A program made the position numbers and the translations under genes. Of a stretch of DNA of 64,000 nt, positions 39,258 through 52,592 are shown one piece after another (the first letter of the stretch is position 1; every line of letters starts with the position of its first letter). Location: contig NC_003070.9 in the NCBI RefSeq assembly GCF_000001735.4, positions 1,178,001-1,242,000 on the forward strand, written 5' to 3'. The DNA comes from Arabidopsis thaliana (Eukaryota; Streptophyta; Magnoliopsida; Brassicales; Brassicaceae). Below the pieces are notes generated by a model. The model did no database searches. It was not told where the DNA came from and worked only from the letters and a program-made list of their open reading frames with translations.

Positions 39258-40019
39258 TGATCAGATCAATCAATTGCTTGTATTTGATGGATATGTCTAG
39301 ATACAAATTTGAGAATTTTGGTAGCAAGATATTTTTATTTTCTGACAATATGTATCTGACATTCAAATGATTTGGCTATTTTGACAATTTTTTCTAAGTT
39401 CTTTTCTGTTCTGTTGTTATAATGTTATGAACACATTACAATAGTGAAAAAGCTTAATTAGTTAAAATGTGTAAGGTGCTTACAGTGCAACGTTTGTAAC
39501 TTCTCATTCAATCACGAAACGATGATGATGTGATTTCGCTCCGATCAATTACGGTTGTTTCAGAGATCATCACCATCGGTTATTATCACCATCGGCTTTG
39601 ATTAGAAGAAGCGTTGAGACTCTTATTTGTAAGCACAAGAAAAGGTAATTGATAATCACAATTAACGGTCACAAAATCACAGTTTAACGGTCACAAAAAG
39701 ATCACGGTTTAACGGTCAAAAAAAGATTTCACTTTTCTTTCTTTCGATAGCTTTTGTTCCTTTGTGAGAGAATTAATCTGATGATTTTTTTTAATACATA
39801 GATTGTATATAAATCAAGTCTTAAGGAATCTGCTTCTGCTATGTATTTTACAAATCTAATTCGATATGATGATCACAACAAGAGAGTAGGAGCCGTGCAT
39901 GCATGCTTTGGTTAGAGAACAAACTTGGTAGCAACTAAAAGCTTCTTCTCTCCAAAATTTGACATTTTTCCAACTTCTGTTATTATTATTAACATATGTA
40001 AAAAACTTAACTGTAGTAG
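39258..40019. other. Spacer downstream of uL14 with short AACGGTCA tandem repeat
   Basis: The uL14 3'UTR reaches about 39400. Near 39661-39720 a unit containing TTAACGGTCACAAAA occurs three times at 21-25-bp spacing. GATGATGATG and CATCACCATCGG runs lie at 39520-39600. No gene is supported. Confidence 0.5.
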
Positions 40020-41325
40020 TTAAAATACGTATAGATGCAACGGTCTAAGCTTCTCGCTATGTATGAATGCCAAAGCAATTGCAAATGATTGCAGACTAGT
40101 CAACTTTGCTTCGAATTGAACTAAGTAGAGTCCTCCACTAACATTCACAATCTTTAGTCCTGTTGTTTCATGTTTTGACCCCTGAAACAGCCCACCAAAA
40201 GATTAGCAAAGTAGCTAGCTTCTTTGTTAAAGGGGTTGGCTATAAGATTGATGTGTTAGACGAAATGAATGACAGTTTTACCTCTATGAATAGTTCGAAG
40301 TACTGGTCTTTCCGTGGTTGGCCTTTAAGAAGGGTCAAGGAACAACACAAATCCCATCCTCCACAGTCACAATTTCCTTGAGATTTCCATCTCTCTATCA
40401 AACTCGAAGGTCCATCTTCAGGCCCTCCATGAATCCCTGAAGGAATCACAACATTCATACTTATTGAAGATGTTGAAGTTTCAGTCTCACTAGCATCATT
40501 ACTTCTTTGGAACATGGGAGATCTCTTCAAGAACTTTAGTCCCCATCCTCCAATTTCGTCCTCAATAGTCTCTTGTTTCACAACAACAGCTAATGTTTCA
40601 AGATTTGTTGGAAGCTTGTTTTTGAGCAGACAATCATAGTTTTGTGCTTGGAATTGCTCATCCCAAGAACCTAAATCAGGTATGAAGCTTGTTCTGCTCA
40701 ATCTTGCTGTTCTTCTTTCGTTCTTGACCGCATGGACTACTTTTTTAGACAGTCCTCTGTTTTTCCTCGTACGCGGTATCTTGAGATTCTCACCATTGCT
40801 ACTGAACAAAACAAACTCTCTCTCCAAGACTTTCTCCGAGAACAAAGTAGATACATTTATTCTCCCAACTAGATGTGATGAGGATGCTGATGATTCTCCT
40901 CTTTGCAGATGGATCATATACGAGTTTTGGTCTTGGACATTGCTGCTTAAGCTTGCCACATAAACATCTTTTTGATTCTCCAATTTGAAAACAAAATGAG
41001 GTGTTCCATTGGCTCTCATAGTGAATTGAAGGGTTCCCTGAGAGAAGGTTTTGCTCGAGAAAGAGATTACCTTTTTATGCATCTTTTCAGATTCAGCCAC
41101 ATAGTTTTCTCCTACTTTGGTCAAAATATGACTTGGACAAGTAGAGGCCTCACATGATACTTTGGGACTGCTTCTAACAATCTGTAACCATTTCCCGTTG
41201 CATAAAACAGACAAACATTGTGCATCTTTCTTAGAAAACAAGTTGCTTGATGGATTCTTCACATTCATCAATGGATTGTCATGCTCAGGAACATTGTTTT
41301 GAGCATCATGAGTTTGACCTTCCAT
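40020..41325 (-). CDS. DUF3527 plant-specific protein
   Basis: Two coding exons: 40282-41325 and 40020-40181. They total 1206 nt (401 aa). The start is MEGQTHDAQNN; the exon opens in frame slightly further up (EFLWHLAIE, acceptor at about 41353) but has no earlier ATG. A non-coding leader exon ends at about 41794 with donor CCAG|GTAAAA. The middle contains HFVFKLENQKDVYVASL and YMIHLQRGESSASSSHLVGRI. The end GGWDLCCSLTLLK ... YLVQFEAKLTSLQSFAIALA, then FIHSEKLRPLHLYVF, is the conserved DUF3527 C-terminus. Biochemical function is unknown. Position fits At1g04490. Confidence 0.88.
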
Positions 41326-43756
41326 CTCTATTGCCAAATGCCACAGGAATTCCTGATCAAGAAAAAATCCTCTGTTTTACAGATTATGACAGCATAATAA
41401 GTTGACTTAAAAACTATGCTAGTGTAAGGACAGGTTTACAGATTCTTATCAAAGTTAGTAGTAAAGCATTTGCCAGATTACATTCTCAAAACCAAATGCA
41501 TCAAATATTGGAAACAAACAACAACCGTAAAACAGAATTTGAAACCCAAAGCTAAAACAGAGCTTATTTGGTACAAACCTGTAAATTATGTGTTATTATT
41601 TACAAAGCTTTTTAAAATGAAACCAAAAAAAACCTGCAAAAATAACATGCAGTGATCAGAATTTGTATGCATCTTCAACCTCAATTAACGACAGTTAAAA
41701 TTTTCGATCACATAATTCAGTTTGATAGTTATTATTCCCTACAATACTATTTTGAAGGAAAGAAAAAATTAAAATCATGGCAATGCTTTTTACCTGGATT
41801 CAACGAAATATTGTCGACTAAGATGAAAATCCTCCTTGTGGATTATTGCTCATTCTTTCGTCAGTCTCACCAAATTTAAAGCATAAACAAATTTCCCTCT
41901 TCTCTCCTAAGGAATCAAATGAGTACGAACAAAGTGGGCAAAGCTTTGAAGCAACAAAACATATGAGAATGATCAAAGATATGTGTACTTGTACAAACCT
42001 TAACGCGTTGTATCCACTTTTATTATATTATTTTGATTTTGTTTCAGTCTTCCACTTAAGTCTTGTTTTCACAACTTTTGGTTAATTGGCTTTTAGTGGG
42101 AGGTGCGTGTGTGTTCGGTGGATCAAACAACACACTCATCTCACTATCTGTTAATTAACTTCTTTTTATTTTAATTTTGACCGCAGTTTCTGCATCTTAT
42201 AAAGATGCGGTCAACATTTTCACAACAATATACATGAATTTAATTATATGATTGGTGGATATAATGTAATATCTTGTTAAACATCTTTAACTACTTAAAA
42301 TTAAATCAAATAATTTAATTATCATTCTAATTCGTCACTCAATATTTATATCGTAATAACTATGATGTTACAATCCTCATAGTGTTTTCTTATACTGGAA
42401 ATGTGAAAGATCAGTTGAATGGATGATTGTGAATCTTGTGGGTTTTAATATGCATGTTTATTTCCAATGGGCGGTAACCTTTGTTAATATGTATGTTTTT
42501 TTAACTCGCAAGTACTGGTCGTATAAAACTAACAAGTAGGTACCGAGTATTAATCGACGCAATATTAAATTCTCAAAGAAAAACAAAACTTAGACTGTAA
42601 CGTAGAAACTAAAGGGCTACTCGTTTATACATCATCTAAATTGTTTGCATGTACTCATATTTATGGTATGCATACATTTTCTGTTTGTGAACTAGTAATA
42701 AATTGATATGTTGTTTAATTATTATCATCAACATCATTTTTCTGTTACGAGTTTATTGTCAATACTTTTTTGCTGTTAGACATAAATAATAATAAAACAG
42801 AAAAATTGGAACATCTAACATGGCGTACCTTTAGGGATGGGTCATGGTCAACTACATACACTCTTTTATAAAACCTCTTGAAACTATAATTCGTTTATAG
42901 TTCACAATTATGTAGATGTGTGTTATTTCAACTATATTCCTATAATATATATACAAGTGCTCAATCCAGATATAAAAGTGTGAAACGTAATTAATTTGTT
43001 TTTATAAAGATTTTCAAAGAAAATCCGAAAGAAGAACCAAAAACAACTTATAATTTGTCACAAAAATCCAATAATAGTTCTAATAATATTAAATTCTAAA
43101 ACGTCTGACGACGAGGAATCAATAAACCAACCAACATAAAATGACAAAAGTATGATTGTCGTTGGACCTTTGGCGTGAGATTGGATCGAGACACTATTGC
43201 TTGCCTTTTTTTTGTTGCTTCTTGCTAAGTATTTTCTATGCAATTTAAAATTTGAAATGCCAAGCACGCTGGAAATAAACATTACGTAAATAATATTCAA
43301 TTATTTCACTAAAATTCAAATTAATATCTAGAAGGTGTATTAGTAAGTTTATATAATACACTATTATTTATTTCAAATTTTGAACCACGTATACTAAAAA
43401 TTAGTGACAAACTTGAACACAACTGCTTATTTATAATGTTCAAATGATTATTATTTATACAACACCCATCAAATACATTAATAGACATCATAATTATCAT
43501 ACCATATAATATATATCTACAAAATTTTGTAATGTTCTATGTAACATAAACAACCCCTCTCACTCACTACAATTTTATTCATGATTACCTGCCTACACCC
43601 ATTATTCATCTCTCTCTTTTCTTATGTTCTACTTATTCGACAAACTATGAGTCATGGCCAAAAAATGTACTAATAAATATACAAATTACAGACCTCTATA
43701 ACAATACTATTTTTGTTTTATTTTTGTAAATCATAAGACCAAGTAAGTAATCCAAC
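41326..43756. other. DUF3527 leader and long AT-rich spacer
   Basis: 41352-42060 holds the leader of the DUF3527 gene, including one intron. 42060-43756 is AT-rich spacer. Frames here (for example 43058-43300 minus, 80 codons) have no recognisable content. I see no transposon ends. Confidence 0.5.
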
Positions 43757-46235
43757 TCAAATCCAAGACTGGATTGGATAATTGCATTTGAAAGAGTTCA
43801 CACCACTTATGTGTGAAAATATGTCCGAAGAATCAACTAACTGTTCTTCTTCCTTTACCCCCACCTGCAAACCACACCCCCGTTTAGAAACGCTTTATTA
43901 TATCAAACAAAAACTAATCTGTTTTCTAATTGTAATCAAACAAGATTAATCTTACATCATCATCATCATCTTCATGATGGCTTGAACAGGCTTGTCTATT
44001 TGGTTCACCAAATTCATCATTCTTTGCAAATCTTCCTCTAACTCTTGGACGACTATCTGCCAACGTCTTCCTACATGCATACTACAACAAAATATAACAA
44101 AAAAAACATGTGAACAAATCGGTATATGGATAACCACTGGTTTAATCCGGTTATGATGGTTAAGCACAAAGACCTTGATTTTCTTGCTGAAATTCCTCTC
44201 GTTCCTCTTCTTCATATACCTATGAATCTTCTCTTTTCTCTGCTCTGCCGAGAGTTTTCCGACTTTGTTGAAACTCGGGTCGTCTAAACCGGTTATCTCC
44301 GTCCCTAACTGCGGGAGAACCGGCTGTGCCACCATGTGGTTCTGGTTCTCGACACCGTCAAGTCCCTATTAAGAAAACAAACCCCATAACCGGTTAGTAT
44401 CAGACCGGTTTACTAATCTGGTTTCATTACACAATTTGTTTGCCAGCAATACCTTTCATTATTTATATATAAGGTTTGGAATATATACCTGGAGATGATG
44501 ATCTCCTGGATTAAAGATGGGTTTAATCGGATCTGGACAGAACAATCCACCATTATCAGCTTGAATTTCCATCAATTGATCATGTGATGGTTTGAAATCA
44601 GAACCGAGATGGATATTCCCGGAGTAAAAACCAGATCCTAAACCGGTGTTCATCATATTCCCGGTTACGGTCATGTAAGTCGGTAAACCGGTATTACCCA
44701 AAAAAGAGCAAGAAGGAGAAGAAGGGTTTATGGAACCAAGATTGTAACTTGGCACAGAAGAAAGACAATCTTCTTCGAAAACCGATAAAGGCGGAGGCAG
44801 AAGGTCACCAGAGGAGGAAGAGTAGAGAGTGTTCGGAGGCTGGTGAAGTTGAATTCCGGTGAAATCAAACTGCTCTTGGAGTTGATCGGAGGCTGGGAAC
44901 TGGATGGATGAAGAGAAATCGATAGAAGCTGTGATATCGTTATCGAAATCATCTTGTGAATCGAATATGATTGATAAATCAGCGTTGTCGTTGTTGTCTT
45001 CATGATCTTGATTCGAACCACTGTTGGATTTGTCTGGAAAGTTGTTGGTGTTGTTGTTTTCGACATAGCCACAACCGTTTGAAGCAGAGGTTACTTCAGA
45101 AGTTTGATTGAAGGTTTCTTGAAATAACTGTGAATCGCAGAAATCGAAGATCTGTGCGGTGAGAGGACTTGTGATCTCATCCTACAAAATAACAACAGCA
45201 GGAGAAAGATCAAATTAGCAGAAAATAGAACAAGTAAATATATGCATCTAATTGTTTGTTTATTGACATACGTTGAAGGCTTGCATAAAAAGCTAATTGG
45301 TGGGATTTTCTTGTGAAACAAGAAACAATAACTTTGAATAAACCTAAGGTTAGTTTTAACTTAACACAGTCGTTTAGAGAGAACTATGTATTTATACGAT
45401 TAGATCTTGTTCCTTCTATGTGGTTTTCATCAAGAGGGAATCTAGAGAAGAAATTAACGATAAGGCGGGAGAGTTTCCATAACAGGAAAGTTTTTGGATT
45501 CTTGCGTTTCTTTAGAACCAAAACGTTCCCTAATTTAAACTAACATCTGATTTTTTAACAACAAATAAAGGCCGAGGTAAGAGCAAGAATCATTGCTTTT
45601 GATACACTCATTATATATTTCTAATAAAAATTCGTGTGATTCTATTCGAAAGTATAAATAAAAGTTCAAATTTTAATTACTGGAATTACTAAAAGAAGAG
45701 ATGTAGCATCTTATGAATTCTGATAAACTGTTCTATTCTATCTGATTAAGTATTGTGACGATTTGTGGTTGGCTAGCGAGAAGGTACGTAACTACGTATG
45801 AACACCGTACAAAAGAGTTAGCACTAAAAAGTTTGCTTTACTAATTATCGTTTCAGACTTTTGGAATATGAACTGAATTGTATCTAGAATAACCAGAAAC
45901 AGAAAAGAAAGTAAAAGGAATGAAGCAATTTGACAAAAGATAAAATCGAATAACTAAGAAAATTAAGAAAACGATGTTACCTACAAAATACAAAGATTTC
46001 AGAAAATAATTTTATTCCTTGCGAATAAATCATAGATATATACATGCAAAATTTTCAGGAAAAAAAGGTTCATGCTTTTAATCATTTAAGCAATGTATGA
46101 TAGAAAAGAGGAAACCCAAAGAAGAGAAACCATTCAAGGGCATAAAAACAGATTCGAGGACAAACAATAAACATTGCACGGATTATTACGTACCATGGAG
46201 AGCTGCTCATGAGACGAAATTACGTCCTGCGACAT
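43757..46235 (-). CDS. CCT-motif family protein (CMF)
   Basis: Six coding exons fit frame and splice rules: 46194-46235, 45272-45292 (a 21-nt micro-exon), 44489-45181, 44174-44365, 43956-44081 and 43757-43864. They total 1182 nt (393 aa). The C-terminal CCT domain is split by an intron: EKIHRYMKKRNERNFSKKIK, then YACRKTLADSRPRVRGRFAK and NDEFGE. Further in, an acidic run (HHEDDDD) leads to DIFSHISGVNSFKCNYPIQS at the end. CCT proteins such as CONSTANS pair with NF-Y subunits on DNA, so a transcriptional role is inferred. Translation could instead start at the ATG inside the micro-exon (45286). The leader is long and has at least one further intron. Position fits At1g04500. Confidence 0.85.
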
Positions 46236-48748
46236 GTTTATGTGTTCTTTATGGTCTCCAAATTGTGAATGATTTTCCGGGAATGAATCCAGAGAGAAAA
46301 TTCCCCAGGAAAAGGGAAAGATTATTGAAGGAGGCTTCTTGAATGTGGTAGTGGAGCTAGTGATGTCTGAACAAGAAAATCTAAAGAATTAAAATACTGG
46401 AACAAAAGAGATAATAATTAATCAAACAGAACAGAATAAAAATCTGTTTAAAGACAGAGAAGAGAAAGAAATTTCTTACAGGTTTCTTCTGGAGAAACTA
46501 ATGAAGGTTATGGAAGTTATCGTAACCAATTTATTTATACTTATGGTTTAAATGTGTATCTATATGTGTATGTATGCAAAATGTAATAAGAAAAATGCCA
46601 GCGTGGCAATTGACGTTAAACGCGCTGGTCCTGGAGTTTCTTATTCTCGTGACGTGGCGTGTAACGATTGGAATAATTAGTTGACGTGGAGAAAATAGTC
46701 CCACCTAAGTGATGACTTGGTTGACCGGTAAAGGAGTTTGACCCAATTCTTTTTGTCGCGATGATTTTTGACTTTCTGACTGAAACTTGTGCTAAATTAA
46801 GCCTTCTATTTATAGAATTTGGCTTTTCTATTTTATTTTTAGCAATTTAATTTTTCATTTTCTATTTATTTACTTGGTTGGGTTTTTTAAATGCTGGTAA
46901 GAAGTGGAAAAGAAGAGAAGGAGAAAAAGAGACCAGGTCAGTGAAAATTTTGAAAATAAGAGATAAAGATCGTACTAAGTCAAATGTATTTATTTTATGG
47001 AAATTTCGAGGGGAAAAAAAATGTTACGTGATGCTTAGTTAAATTCGGAAACTACAAATTTCATATCAAGATGGTTTCTCTCGATAAAAATTCGTTACAG
47101 TGATAGTTTTAGCATACCATGCTTCGAGTTGTCGTTTTCTATATATGTTGTTTTCCTTACAACCATAACCAAATAATGAACTGATCATACAAATGAAAAG
47201 ATACTTTTATAGATCGGAATATATATCGACTTAGATAACGTAAATAAAGGTACACCAATGTGATTTATAGATTATATAGTCATCAACACCATATATGAAA
47301 CTTTAACAAAAAAACACCATATATGAAACTACAATTTTTTACGAACATGGTCTTACCTTTATTTTATCTTTTTTTTTCGTATAAAGAATTCCCAAACTAT
47401 GAAAAAATGTCAGCTAGGTGAATAATCTAACTTTCATGGACTATTACTCAGCTAAGTTCAAAATATCCCTTCACTTCAAAACTTCTAAAAACAACTTTCA
47501 TTGACTATACGCATTAATTAATTACTATTGTAATTACGACGATTTTTTTTTCGTTCTCCTCTAGCTTTTTTTAGTTTATTTGTTTTGGTCATGGTTGGGA
47601 ACGGGACATCATCACATCACTTATCAACATTCTATTTGGTCCCCAACTCTATGAAGCATTATTTGAAATCATTAGCATGACTATCTAAGTTTTTTTTCTC
47701 CTGATATTTATCCAAAATTTTATTTCATTCAAATTGTTTAACAATATGTACATATACTATATGTATTATATAAAATACATATCACCACTCAGGCAATTTT
47801 TTAAACTTATATACAGTATGTGATAAAATAAACATGGTCATACGTTTAAGAATTGGAAATTAATGAGGTTGCAAGAAATCATTTAACGAGAACAGAATGA
47901 AGAGAAAGAAAAAAATAGCAACTTGGTGGCAAAAGGAAAAAGAAACAGCTTGAGATCAAAGCTGATTTGATGAATCGATACTTTGGAGATATATATGAGC
48001 ATCTTCGGCAAAAGCTTTGGCCTTTGAGTGCAGTGTTACACACACGCATTTTCCAAACGAGATGATTTAAGTTTTGCAGAGCTATCACAAATATATTATA
48101 ATACCAAACTCTCAGACAATATTATATAAATCGGAAGTCTAATTTTTTTTAATAAAAAATGAAAATATAGTATGACCAATGATTTGTTCATATAAGGTTC
48201 TTTTTTCGGCTATGTTAATTGTTGAGAAATGAGAATACTAAATATGCTTTTTATGAGAATACTACTTTTCGGCTATGACTAATTTTTGTTCATAAAGAAC
48301 ACATCTATCGTACGTGCAAATAGAATGGCCCGTACATCGTTGTCCTACCTTATACTTTAAAAGAATTTGTAATCAGAAAAAATAAAAGAAAAGAATGACA
48401 AAAAAAAGGGTAAGAATTATACTTTCGAGTTTCTTTTCTCAGACAGAAAGAATGAACGAACATACATAGTTTAACTAATGGGCTTCAGAAAAAAGCCTAA
48501 TTAGTTATAAATCAAGGTCTCGTTAAAAGGCCCATTTGTTTAACAAGAAATCTCTAACTTGTTGTCCTAAGCTTAAACAATTTTTGCATCTCTCTCTCTT
48601 TCCGTCTTCATCGTCCTCCCGGCTTCTGCGATTTTGTTTAGTAGCGCCGGACCGGAGTAGTTAAAACCCTAGCCCAGTCTATTTAAAGATTCACCGAGTA
48701 GTCTTCTAGTCCTGCGTATACTTCTTCTTCTTCGTTTATACTTAGAAG
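46236..48748. other. CMF leader and promoter, spacer, PRP19A promoter
   Basis: 46236-46500 is the CMF leader. 46600-46740 is rich in ACGT and TTGAC cores (GACGTGGCG, TTGACGTGG, TTGACCGG), possible bZIP and WRKY sites. An ACACCATATATGAAACT motif is repeated directly near 47287 and 47316. The rest up to 48400 is AT-rich. TGGGCT (48479-48484) and GGCCCA (48529-48534) site II elements precede the PRP19A leader. Confidence 0.45.
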
Positions 48749-51700
48749 ATGAATTGTGCAAGTAAGGCACTCTTTCTTCTCTATTTACCGATTTAGGGTT
48801 TTATTTTGCTTTGTTTCTGTCGGTAACACTGTGGTCTTTTCTCCTCTACAGTTTCCGGCGAAGTTCCGGAGGAGCCTGTGGTTTCTAAGAAGTCGGGTTT
48901 GCTTTACGAGAAGCGGCTAATCCAGACGCATATATCCGTAAGCAAGTTCTTTTCTTTTCTCCCTCGTTCGACTCTTATCTAGGGTTTTCAGCTGTTTAGC
49001 CTCTTGCACCTCTCTATTTGCTGCAGATATTTTCTTAATACAGACTTTGTTGTGATAATTTATAGATTGCTTTTGGTACCTTGTAGGATTATGGGAAATG
49101 CCCGGTTACTGGTGAGCCACATACTCTTGATGACATTGTTCCCATCAAAACTGGGAAGGTAATGCAACCACTGGAGTTATTTGTCACACAGCATTGTTTG
49201 TAGAAACTTATTTAAGCCTGATTCGATCTCCGGGACCATTTTGCAGATCGTAAAGCCGAAACCATTACACACAGCTAGCATCCCTGGATTGCTTGGAACG
49301 TTTCAGACTGTAAGTTCTTATTTTGTATTCCCTATACCTTCTTTTTCGTTTCTGAATTTTGTTCTCTGTCTATTAAGGATCATATAGAGTTAAAATGGAT
49401 GAACTTGATTTGGGTATGCATCGCTATCTGAGTTATTTAACATAGCAGATTGCATTCTACTCTTTACATTGAATTATATGTTCATTTGTTACTAATAGCA
49501 AGACGAAAGTGTTCGCTGGTTATTTTTACTTTAGGCAAAAGAAATGCTTAAAAAGTTTATCTGTTTGTTGTGCTTGTAGGAATGGGACAGTTTGATGCTA
49601 TCAAATTTTGCTTTGGAACAACAACTGCATACTGCGAGGCAAGAGCTAAGTCACGCTTTGTATCAGGTAATTATGGTTAGGTGCATTTGCCACCACCTTA
49701 TCAGACTACATGAATTACAAATATCTATTATGTATTCTAGTTTCTTTTCCTGGATGTTTCCATTTATTTCTTGTGATAAAAGGTGATTGATGGGGGATAC
49801 ACTTTTCCTTTGCAGCATGATGCTGCTTGTCGTGTGATTGCTAGGCTTAAAAAAGAAAGAGACGAATCACGACAATTGCTTGCAGAGGCTGAAAGGCAGT
49901 TGCCTGCAGCCCCCGAAGTTGCCACATCGAATGCTGCTCTTAGTAATGGTAAACGAGGTATGCTTGCACGTTTGCTTCTCAATGTAAGTTGGCTATGTGG
50001 TAATTTCTCTTATAACAAGCTACTATGTTTTTGGTTGCAATATAGGTATCGATGATGGTGAGCAGGGGCCTAATGCAAAGAAAATGCGTCTTGGAATTTC
50101 GGCTGAAGTTATCACAGAACTCACAGATTGTAATGCTGCTCTTTCTCAGCAGCGTAAAAAGAGACAGGTAACTGCATATATCAGTATATTAGTGGAAATA
50201 GAAGGCAAAAGAGAATTACATATATATATAGTTTGTCTGTAACATACAATGGATATCTGCACTTTTGGAGTTCAATTAGATTTGCGAGTGGTTCTTCTGT
50301 CTTAATAATTTCTCCTCATTGGTTCTCTAGATCCCTAAAACATTGGCTTCAGTCGATGCTCTGGAGAAGTTCACCCAACTCTCAAGCCACCCCCTTCACA
50401 AGACCAACAAACCTGGAATTTTTTCAATGGACATCCTACATTCTAAGGTTTGACACCTAAGAACTTCTCTATTTTCCATTCATCACTTTATGTAGTTTTT
50501 CTCTGTCCTGAGAAGTCACTGCATTGAACGTCATAGTGACATGTTTACTTTTGCGCTTACATTATATTGTACACTGCCATGAATCCCCATCTGGATGCTT
50601 ATCAATATTATTCTTCAGTATATAGATTTTGTACACTACCATGAATCCCTGTGTCTGTTCTCTATTTAGTATTATTCTTAATTTCTCGTTATATGTGGTA
50701 ATCAGGATGTCATCGCTACGGGAGGAATTGATACAACTGCCGTTCTCTTTGATCGTCCTTCAGGACAAATCTTATCAACGCTGACTGGTCACTCAAAGAA
50801 GGTCTGTCTTTTACTGTATTCTTTTTTTATATTTCATTTTCTTTTTTAACTTTTCCTTTGTAGTTTTGTGCTTGACATGCATTGTTCCTTTTGCAGGTTA
50901 CAAGCATCAAGTTCGTTGGTGACACTGATCTTGTGTTAACTGCTTCATCCGACAAGGTAAGCTAAGGTTATGTGTACAAGCTCCTTTGAGGATTGCATGA
51001 TTTTATGGAGTAGTAGTGAAGAGATTAACTTCTCATTTCTTAACACTCTGCAGACAGTCCGCATCTGGGGATGTTCCGAGGATGGGAACTATACCTCTAG
51101 ACATACACTGAAAGATCATTCTGCCGAGGTAAGGATGTAACTGAAGAACTTCTACAGGCTACAGTCTCATACAGTTTTACGTTTTATTTATTTTTGGTCT
51201 GTTTAACGTAAAAGCAATGATGTGGTTTTCAGGTGCGAGCTGTAACTGTCCACGCAACGAATAAATACTTTGTGTCAGCATCACTTGACAGTACATGGTG
51301 CTTCTATGATCTGTCCTCCGGTTTATGCCTTGCTCAGGTCTCCAAAATTTTAATCCACACCTGATACCTGTTATCCAGTTTCAGATTTCTTCTTTTATGC
51401 TAATATAACAATGAAACATTTACCTTCTTTATTGTAATGTGAATTAGACTCGTTAGAATAAATGTTTCTGCCATGCGTCTTTCTCATTATTGTTGTTATT
51501 CAGGTGACAGATGCTTCCGAAAACGACGTGAATTACACGGCTGCTGCTTTTCATCCTGATGGTCTCATTCTTGGAACTGGTACCGCTCAATCTATTGTTA
51601 AGATTTGGGATGTAAAAAGTCAGGTAAAAACTCTTTGACCTTCCTTGCTCATCAACTGTTGTCACTTGTAAGTTTGTTCTCACTTCACTCTCATCTCTAT

Positions 51701-52592
51701 CTCTGTCGTTTGATAGGCAAATGTGGCAAAGTTTGGTGGACACAATGGAGAAATCACCTCTATATCATTCTCTGAAAACGGTTATTTCCTTGCGGTGGGT
51801 ACATTGACTGATTGACCTAAACTAAGTAGAAAGAAGGATAGCACCAGGTTCCTTTTGACTGACCAATATTTACTATTCTTTAAATTGTACAGACTGCTGC
51901 ACTGGATGGTGTTAGGTTGTGGGACTTGCGCAAGTTAAAGAACTTCCGAACCTTTGACTTTCCAGATGCAAACTCGGGTATTCAACTACCTGAGCACTCT
52001 TACTAGTCTATTTTGTTGAGTGAGTTTTCATTTCTTAAGGCCTGAATGAGCTTTTTTTGTGCAGTGGAGTTTGACCATAGCGGATCTTATCTTGGCATTG
52101 CTGCTTCAGATATAAGGTGAGGTCTACTTTGATACACAATGTTGGGAATTAATTGATATAGGAGCTCACTTTGATAACGAGATATTGAAAGATAGTTGTG
52201 CAAACTCAATTAACCTGCTATCACCAGAAATGCAGTTTGGGTATATGTATACGTTTCTTCTGCAAATCATACTAATCGAAAACTTGTGCTTCAATGTTGT
52301 AGAGTATTCCAAGCAGCTAGTGTAAAAGCAGAATGGAACCCAATCAAGACTCTTCCCGATCTGTCCGGTACAGGTAAATGCTACATGTTAAGCTTTTGAA
52401 GTCACTGCTCTTCCTTGTTTTATTGAGTCTATCATTCAGACATTGTAACTACATAAATGTGCAGGTAAAGCAACAAGTGTTAAGTTTGGACTCGACTCCA
52501 AATACATAGCAGTCGGTTCAATGGACCGTAATCTCAGGATATTTGGTTTACCTGATGATGACAATACTGAAGATTCAGCACAAGATTCATGA
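48749..52592 (+). CDS. MAC3A: PRP19-type U-box ubiquitin ligase, MOS4-associated complex
   Basis: Eighteen exons: 48749-48761, 48852-48937, 49087-49158, 49247-49309, 49580-49666, 49816-49957, 50046-50167, 50331-50447, 50706-50801, 50897-50956, 51054-51128, 51233-51337, 51504-51623, 51717-51794, 51893-51977, 52065-52116, 52303-52373 and 52465-52592. They total 1572 nt (523 aa). The N-terminal U-box starts [20 protein letters not shown] and includes [21 protein letters not shown] coiled coil follows ([20 protein letters not shown]), which tetramerises PRP19 and binds CDC5. Seven WD40 repeats run from about residue 220. It acts in the NineTeen complex for spliceosome activation and in defence signalling. 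Also called PRP19A or PUB59 (At1g04510). Confidence 0.97.

Noticed and set aside
43058-43300. 80-codon minus-strand ORF in AT-rich spacer
   Set aside because: Composition indistinguishable from spacer and no recognisable family.
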